From positions 1 through 18,273 of the forward strand of contig UQKU01000034.1 of assembly GCA_900541675.1 (NCBI GenBank): DNA of 18,273 nucleotides, given 5' to 3'. The DNA is from an uncultured Collinsella sp. GTDB lineage: Bacteria > Actinomycetota > Coriobacteriia > Coriobacteriales > Coriobacteriaceae. Position 1 is the stretch's first letter, and every line of letters begins with the position of its first letter. A model generated the notes under the pieces. That model saw nothing but the letters and a program-made list of their open reading frames with translations, did no database searches and had not been told where the DNA came from. Position numbers and translations under genes: made by a program. This document shows, in pieces, positions 14,726-18,273 of this stretch.

Positions 14726-15853
14726 TTATGCGAAGACGATCAGATTATCTCGATGGATCGCAGGCTTCTCGGCCAGGTCTGCCAGCAGGCGGTTGCCGGC
14801 AATCTGGTCCTGGCGGCGTCCTGCTGCAAGTTCCAGCACGTCCGAATCGGCCTCGGCGATACCGCGGGCGACAACCATGCCGCTCGAATCGCACACGTCG
14901 AGCACATCGCCCTCGGCAAACGCACCATCGACCTCGCGAATACCCACCGCAAGCAAGGAAGAACCACGGTTGACCAGCGCCTTCGCAGCACCATCATCGA
15001 CCGTCACCGAGCCATGCGCCTTGTCACCCAGCGCGATCCACAGCTTGCGGGGCGCAATGTCCAGGCGCTCAGCCGGCGGATCGAACAGCGTACCCACGCT
15101 CTCGCCGCGGGCCAGGCGCACGAGCGCATCGGGCTCCTCGCCCGAGCAAATCACGCTCTGAATGCCCGCCGTCATCAGGATACGGCTCGCGCGGATCTTG
15201 GTAATCATGCCGCCCGTGCCCACCGATGTGGAAGAATCGCCCGCCGAGGCGATAATCTTGGCATCGATCTTATGCACGACCGGGACAAACTCGGCTGTGG
15301 GGTCCTCATGCGGATTGGCGGTATAGAGGCCATCGATGTCCGAGAGCGTCACGCACAGATCGGCAGAAACCAGGCAGCTCACAAGCGCCGCCAGCGTGTC
15401 GTTGTCGCCAAACTTAATCTCATCGACGGTAACGGTGTCGTTCTCGTTGACGACCGGCACCACGCCAAGCTCCACCAGACGCAGCAGGGCGTCGCGCGCG
15501 TGCAGGTAGGACGTGCGGCGGGCCGTATCGTGGCGCGTGAGCAGCACGAGCGAGGTGAGCAGGTCGCGCGCATGAAACTCCTCGTCGTAGGCCGACGAGA
15601 TGATGCACTGACCGGCAGAGGCGCAGGCCTGCAGGCTCGGCAGGTCGCCGACCGGCTTGCGGTCGAAGCCCAGCACGGGATAGCCACAGGCGATAGCGCC
15701 CGAGCTCACCACGACCAGGCGCCAGCCGAGCTCGCGCAGGGCTGCGGCCTGATCGGCAAGCCCGCCGATAAAGGCGCGGTTGACCTTGCCGTCGGCGCCC
15801 ACCACCGTGGACGAACCGATCTTTACCACCATCGTTTTATAAGAAGTCGTCAT
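14726..15853 (-). CDS. proB: Glutamate 5-kinase
   Basis: Phosphorylates glutamate with ATP to gamma-glutamyl phosphate, the first and normally proline-inhibited step of proline synthesis. The 375-aa protein has an amino-acid-kinase domain: VVKIGSSTV (9-17) for phosphate binding, VVSSGAIACG (48-57), NENDTVTVDEIKFGDND for substrate and metal, SDIDGLYTANP, and GTGGMITKIRAS. A C-terminal PUA domain follows (about 280-365, RGSSLLAVGIREVDGAFAEGD). The ATG at 15853 has no clear Shine-Dalgarno. An in-frame ATG seven codons later (15832) is a possible alternative, preceded by TATAAA. It follows pncB by 80 bp on the same strand and may be its operon partner. The spacer contains a GGGCGA/TCGCCC hairpin (15883-15917). 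Confidence 0.95.
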   Translation of the reverse strand: MTTSYKTMVVKIGSSTVVGADGKVNRAFIGGLADQAAALRELGWRLVVVSSGAIACGYPVLGFDRKPVGDLPSLQACASAGQCIISSAYDEEFHARDLLTSLVLLTRHDTARRTSYLHARDALLRLVELGVVPVVNENDTVTVDEIKFGDNDTLAALVSCLVSADLCVTLSDIDGLYTANPHEDPTAEFVPVVHKIDAKIIASAGDSSTSVGTGGMITKIRASRILMTAGIQSVICSGEEPDALVRLARGESVGTLFDPPAERLDIAPRKLWIALGDKAHGSVTVDDGAAKALVNRGSSLLAVGIREVDGAFAEGDVLDVCDSSGMVVARGIAEADSDVLELAAGRRQDQIAGNRLLADLAEKPAIHRDNLIVFA

Positions 15854-15933
15854 ACGTCAGACCAATCAACTGTTCAGCGAACGGGCGAGCTAGCGGCCAA
15901 GGGAGCGCGATTCGCCCCTACCGCCCAAGTCCA

Positions 15934-17439
15934 TTAGTGAGCCCAGGGAAAGGCGGAAGCCGCGGCCATGTTCTTGCGCACGAGCTCGTCGCGCACCTGT
16001 GCCAGGCCCTGCTCCATGCCCACCACATAGGTCTGCGGGTACAGGAAGCGCTTGTAGACCGGATCAAGATGGTCAAGCGCCCAGGTGCAACGCTCTCGTG
16101 CGTCCTCAATGCTCTCGCGCGGGGCAACGGCGCTGCCATTGCGCACGATCGGCGCCAGCAGCTCGCGATACTCAAGCTCGGACACATCGGTCACCAGAGC
16201 GGCATCGTTCACGGCCACGAGGGTATTGCCGCGCGCGGCGCCCTCCCCCGCCAGATGGTCCTCGTCATAGATCATGTCGCAGATCGGGCCGCCAAAGCCG
16301 TCGTAATAGCGGCGCACGCGCTGCACGCCCGGGATCGTGCGCTTGTAGGGCTGCTCGGAGAGCTTAACCACCGGCGTCCACGGGTCCGTCTCGCTCGCAC
16401 GGCGGGCGGAAAGCTTGTACACGCCGCCCAGCGCCGGCTGGTCATAGCAGGTCGCGAGCTTGGTGCCCACGCCAAAGCTATCGATAGGCGCACCCTGGTC
16501 GAGCAGTGACTGAATCGTGTACTCGTCAAGATCGTTGGAAACCGAGATCCCCACATAGGGCAGGCCCTCGGCATCAAAACGGCCGCGCACATACTTGGAG
16601 AGCTTGGCGAGGTCGCCCGAGTCAATGCGAATAGCCGACAGGCGCTCGCCCACCGCCTCCATCTCCTTGGCAACCGTAATGGCATGCTCGCAGCCCTCGC
16701 GCACATCGTAGGTGTCGATGAGCAGCGTACAGTTCTTGGGGCTCGACTTGGCAAAGGCGCGGAAGGCCTCGAGCTCGGAATCGAAGCTCATCACCCAGCT
16801 GTGCGCATGCGTGCCAAAGACGGGAATACCGTAGCGGCGCCCGGCGAGTACATTGGACGTAGAGGAGCAGCCGGCAACGTAGCTCGCGCGCGCGACGGCC
16901 AGGCCGCCATCGGGACCCTGGGCGCGGCGCAGGCCAAACTCGGCCACGGGACGGCCGTCCGCCGCCAACACCACGCGCGCCGTCTTGGTGGCGACAAGTG
17001 TCTGGAAGCCGACGATGTTGAGCAGCGCCGTCTCGAGCAGCTGGCACTCCAACGCGGGGCCGGTGACGCGCACCATGGGCTCGCGCGGAAAGACGAGCTC
17101 GCCCTCGGGGACGGCGTCGATGTTTACATGCGCACGAAAATCGCGCAGGTAGTCGAGGAATCCAGACTTGAACATCGCGCCGCCGGCCGGGGCCTGGAGC
17201 GAGGCGAGGTAGTCGATGTCCTCGGGCGTAAAGCGCAGGTTCTCGACCAGCTCGGGCAGCTCGGCGGTACCGCACATGACGGCGTAGGCGCTACCAAAGG
17301 GATGGTCGCGGTAAAACGCGGTAAAACAACCCTGCTCGTTGGCCTTGCCGCTCTCCCACAGGCCCTGGGCCATAGTGAGCTCGTACAGATCGGTGAGCAT
17401 TGCAATGTCGGTGGGATGCGAGATGTCGGTCAAAGCCAT
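15934..17439 (-). CDS. pncB: Nicotinate phosphoribosyltransferase
   Basis: Converts nicotinate, PRPP and ATP to nicotinate mononucleotide, the entry step of NAD salvage. The 501-aa protein begins MLTDLYELTMAQGLWESG (residues ~14-31), the hallmark N-terminus of the long bacterial type. GLRRAQGPDGG, GTHAHSWVMSF (with the His phosphorylated in this family), RIDSGDLAKLS, and FGVGTKLAT for the PRPP phosphate follow in the expected order. The start is the ATG at 17439, preceded by AAAGG. A longer in-frame reading up to 17673 runs into the upstream gene and has no family resemblance. It lies 82 bp after the small coiled-coil protein and 80 bp before proB on the same strand, so a shared transcript is plausible. 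Confidence 0.95.
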   Translation of the reverse strand: MALTDISHPTDIAMLTDLYELTMAQGLWESGKANEQGCFTAFYRDHPFGSAYAVMCGTAELPELVENLRFTPEDIDYLASLQAPAGGAMFKSGFLDYLRDFRAHVNIDAVPEGELVFPREPMVRVTGPALECQLLETALLNIVGFQTLVATKTARVVLAADGRPVAEFGLRRAQGPDGGLAVARASYVAGCSSTSNVLAGRRYGIPVFGTHAHSWVMSFDSELEAFRAFAKSSPKNCTLLIDTYDVREGCEHAITVAKEMEAVGERLSAIRIDSGDLAKLSKYVRGRFDAEGLPYVGISVSNDLDEYTIQSLLDQGAPIDSFGVGTKLATCYDQPALGGVYKLSARRASETDPWTPVVKLSEQPYKRTIPGVQRVRRYYDGFGGPICDMIYDEDHLAGEGAARGNTLVAVNDAALVTDVSELEYRELLAPIVRNGSAVAPRESIEDARERCTWALDHLDPVYKRFLYPQTYVVGMEQGLAQVRDELVRKNMAAASAFPWAH

Positions 17440-17521
17440 GGGGCGACCTTTCGGATGCGTGGTACAGAATTTGAGGGTTGGACGAGGCGGACGTGCGGGC
17501 ATGGAGCCCGGCGCGAACAGG

Positions 17522-17980
17522 TTAGTGCAGGCCCATGCTGCCGGTGATCGTGTAGACCATAAAGACGATAAACGCGATGAGGGCGAGCACGATGATGATT
17601 TTTTGAGCCGGAGCCATGCCGGGAATCTCGCCCTCGGCTGTAGGCTCCTTGGAGGTGACCATGCGCTGGGCAAAGGTCATCTCGTCACGACTCGGCTTGG
17701 GCTCGGCGGGCTTGGGATGAGCCACCTTTTTAGGTTGAGGTTTGGGTGCGGCAGGCGCAGGCTTCGCAGTGGCGGGCTTGGGCGCGGGCGCGGGCTTGCG
17801 CTCGGATGCGGCCCTCGTGGCGGCTTCCTCGGCCTTTGCGCGCTCGGCACGCAGGGCAGCCAGCTCCTCACGCTCGCGACGAGCCTCTTCCTGAGCCTCG
17901 CGGCGGGCCTTCTCGGCGCGGAGCTCTTCCAACTCGGCGCGCTCCTCGTCAGACAATGGTTGGGACTCAAGCTCGGCCAT
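17522..17980 (-). CDS. Small coiled-coil, tail-anchored membrane protein
   Basis: I do not recognise a family. The 152-aa protein has three parts. Residues 8-60 are a charged Glu/Arg/Ala helix (EERAELEELRAEKARREAQ), probably a coiled coil. A proline/alanine/lysine linker (about 62-97, with PAPAPKPA-type repeats) follows. The C-terminus is a single hydrophobic segment (about 127-146, IIIVLALIAFIVFMVYTI) with only a few residues after it. This suggests a cytosolic helix tethered by a C-terminal anchor. The ATG at 17980 is preceded by AAAGGG. Only 19 bases separate it from the tRNA-Ala terminator, so no ordinary promoter fits between them. pncB follows 82 bp downstream on the same strand. Confidence 0.82.
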   Translation of the reverse strand: MAELESQPLSDEERAELEELRAEKARREAQEEARREREELAALRAERAKAEEAATRAASERKPAPAPKPATAKPAPAAPKPQPKKVAHPKPAEPKPSRDEMTFAQRMVTSKEPTAEGEIPGMAPAQKIIIVLALIAFIVFMVYTITGSMGLH

Positions 17981-17999
17981 GGTACCGCCCTTTCTTTTT

Positions 18000-18030
18000 A
18001 AAAAAAGCCGCCGACACAATGTCAGCGGCT
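18000..18030 (-). terminator. Intrinsic terminator after tRNA-Ala
   Basis: AGCCGCCGAC (18006-18015) pairs with GTCAGCGGCT (18021-18030) around a 5-nt loop. On the minus strand seven T follow (18006-18000). It lies 15 bp downstream of the tRNA body and 19 bp upstream of the next start codon. Confidence 0.9.
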
Positions 18031-18045
18031 TATCAAATCCAAGGG

Positions 18046-18118
18046 TGGAGACGAAGGGAGTCGAACCCTCGGCCTCTGCCATGCGACGGCAGCGCTCTCC
18101 CAACTGAGCTACGTCCCC
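18046..18118 (-). tRNA. tRNA-Ala(CGC)
   Basis: A 73-nt cloverleaf on the minus strand. The acceptor stem is GGGGACG / CGTCTCC with the G3-U70 pair that marks tRNA-Ala. The D arm is GCTC-AGTTGGGA-GAGC. The anticodon arm is CTGCC-GTCGCAT-GGCAG with anticodon CGC. The T arm is GAGGG-TTCGACT-CCCTT, and the discriminator is A. The 3' CCA is not fully encoded: the bases after the discriminator are CCC. Confidence 0.96.
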
Positions 18119-18131
18119 AGGACAAGTTGAT

Positions 18132-18159
18132 ATTTTACCTACGGCTCGCCAACTGTCAA
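18132..18159 (-). promoter_or_regulatory. tRNA-Ala promoter
   Basis: On the minus strand TTGACA (18159-18154) is a perfect -35 box. With a 16-bp spacer it is followed by TAAAAT (18137-18132), five of six bases of the -10 consensus. Transcription would start a few bases before the tRNA 5' end at 18118. Confidence 0.85.
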
Positions 18160-18225
18160 CGCCCAATAACCAGTCTTTTTGGGATGATTTTTCTGGGCCT
18201 TGATTCTCATCTTCATTGCAACAGA

Positions 18226-18263
18226 CTCAGGACTCAGCGCAACGCGTTGCGCTGAGTCCTGAG
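18226..18263. repeat. Perfect 38-bp palindrome
   Basis: CTCAGGACTCAGCGCAACG (18226-18244) is followed directly by its exact reverse complement (18245-18263), with no spacer. No T-run follows on either strand. It lies about 65 bp upstream of the tRNA-Ala -35 box and 10 bp from the window end. Confidence 0.85.
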
Positions 18264-18273
18264 GCGCGAATCC

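Noticed and set aside
14603..15937. 444-codon plus-strand reading frame opposite proB
   Set aside because: It is a shadow of proB and begins within the tandem hairpin units.
17440..17673. Longer N-terminus for pncB
   Set aside because: The 78 extra codons overlap the small tail-anchored gene and do not resemble the family. The ATG at 17439 gives the standard N-terminus.
1..18273. CRISPR array, prophage or integrative element
   Set aside because: I saw no regularly spaced direct repeats, integrase, transposase or phage structural gene. The repeats seen are hairpins or a two-copy tandem unit.

Overview
The window looks like a stretch of chromosome from a high-GC Actinomycetota of the class Coriobacteriia, most like a gut Collinsella. 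This is inferred from gene content and style: a Rho factor with a very long low-complexity N-terminal extension, a CarD/CdnL-type regulator, strong GC bias at third codon positions, and short, highly structured spacers. No rRNA, phage, integrase or transposase gene is visible, and I see no CRISPR array. Nearly all coding sequence is housekeeping; the unusual material is in the spacers.

Left part (1-4.7 kb). A PLP-dependent class I/II aminotransferase (165-1346, +) and a ROK-family fructokinase-like sugar kinase (1488-2378, +) each end in a strong intrinsic terminator. They converge on a minus-strand pair: an alanine-rich membrane-anchored protein of unknown function (2950-4401) followed by a VanZ-family membrane protein (2493-2942). 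A small hairpin at the junction of the pair encloses both the upstream stop codon and the VanZ Shine-Dalgarno.

Middle part (4.7-11.6 kb). rho (4717-7260, -) and argS (8174-10027, -) are separated by 913 bp without a credible gene. That spacer carries the rho promoter, at least five distinct inverted-repeat elements and the argS terminator. A CarD-like regulator (10370-10855, +) and an HD-domain protein (10972-11571, +) follow. Both are closed by the same 41-bp terminator-like palindrome, present in two identical copies about 0.7 kb apart.

Right part (11.6-18.3 kb). The first two steps of proline synthesis are encoded by proA (11632-12918, -) and proB (14726-15853, -). They are split by an oppositely oriented prolyl-aminopeptidase-like alpha/beta hydrolase (13031-14449, +), which would release proline from peptides, so synthesis and scavenging genes are interleaved. 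proB lies downstream of nicotinate phosphoribosyltransferase pncB (15934-17439, -), a small coiled-coil/tail-anchored protein (17522-17980, -) and a tRNA-Ala(CGC) gene (18046-18118, -) with a near-consensus promoter. Between the hydrolase and proB is a 98-nt nested hairpin with a diverged tandem copy beside it. The window ends in a perfect 38-bp palindrome.

No new protein-coding system is evident. The best candidates for something undescribed are the structured spacer between rho and argS, the nested and tandem hairpins after proB, the GGGGAC-core palindrome family that recurs in several spacers, and the tRNA-Ala terminator placed 19 nt before a membrane-protein start codon.
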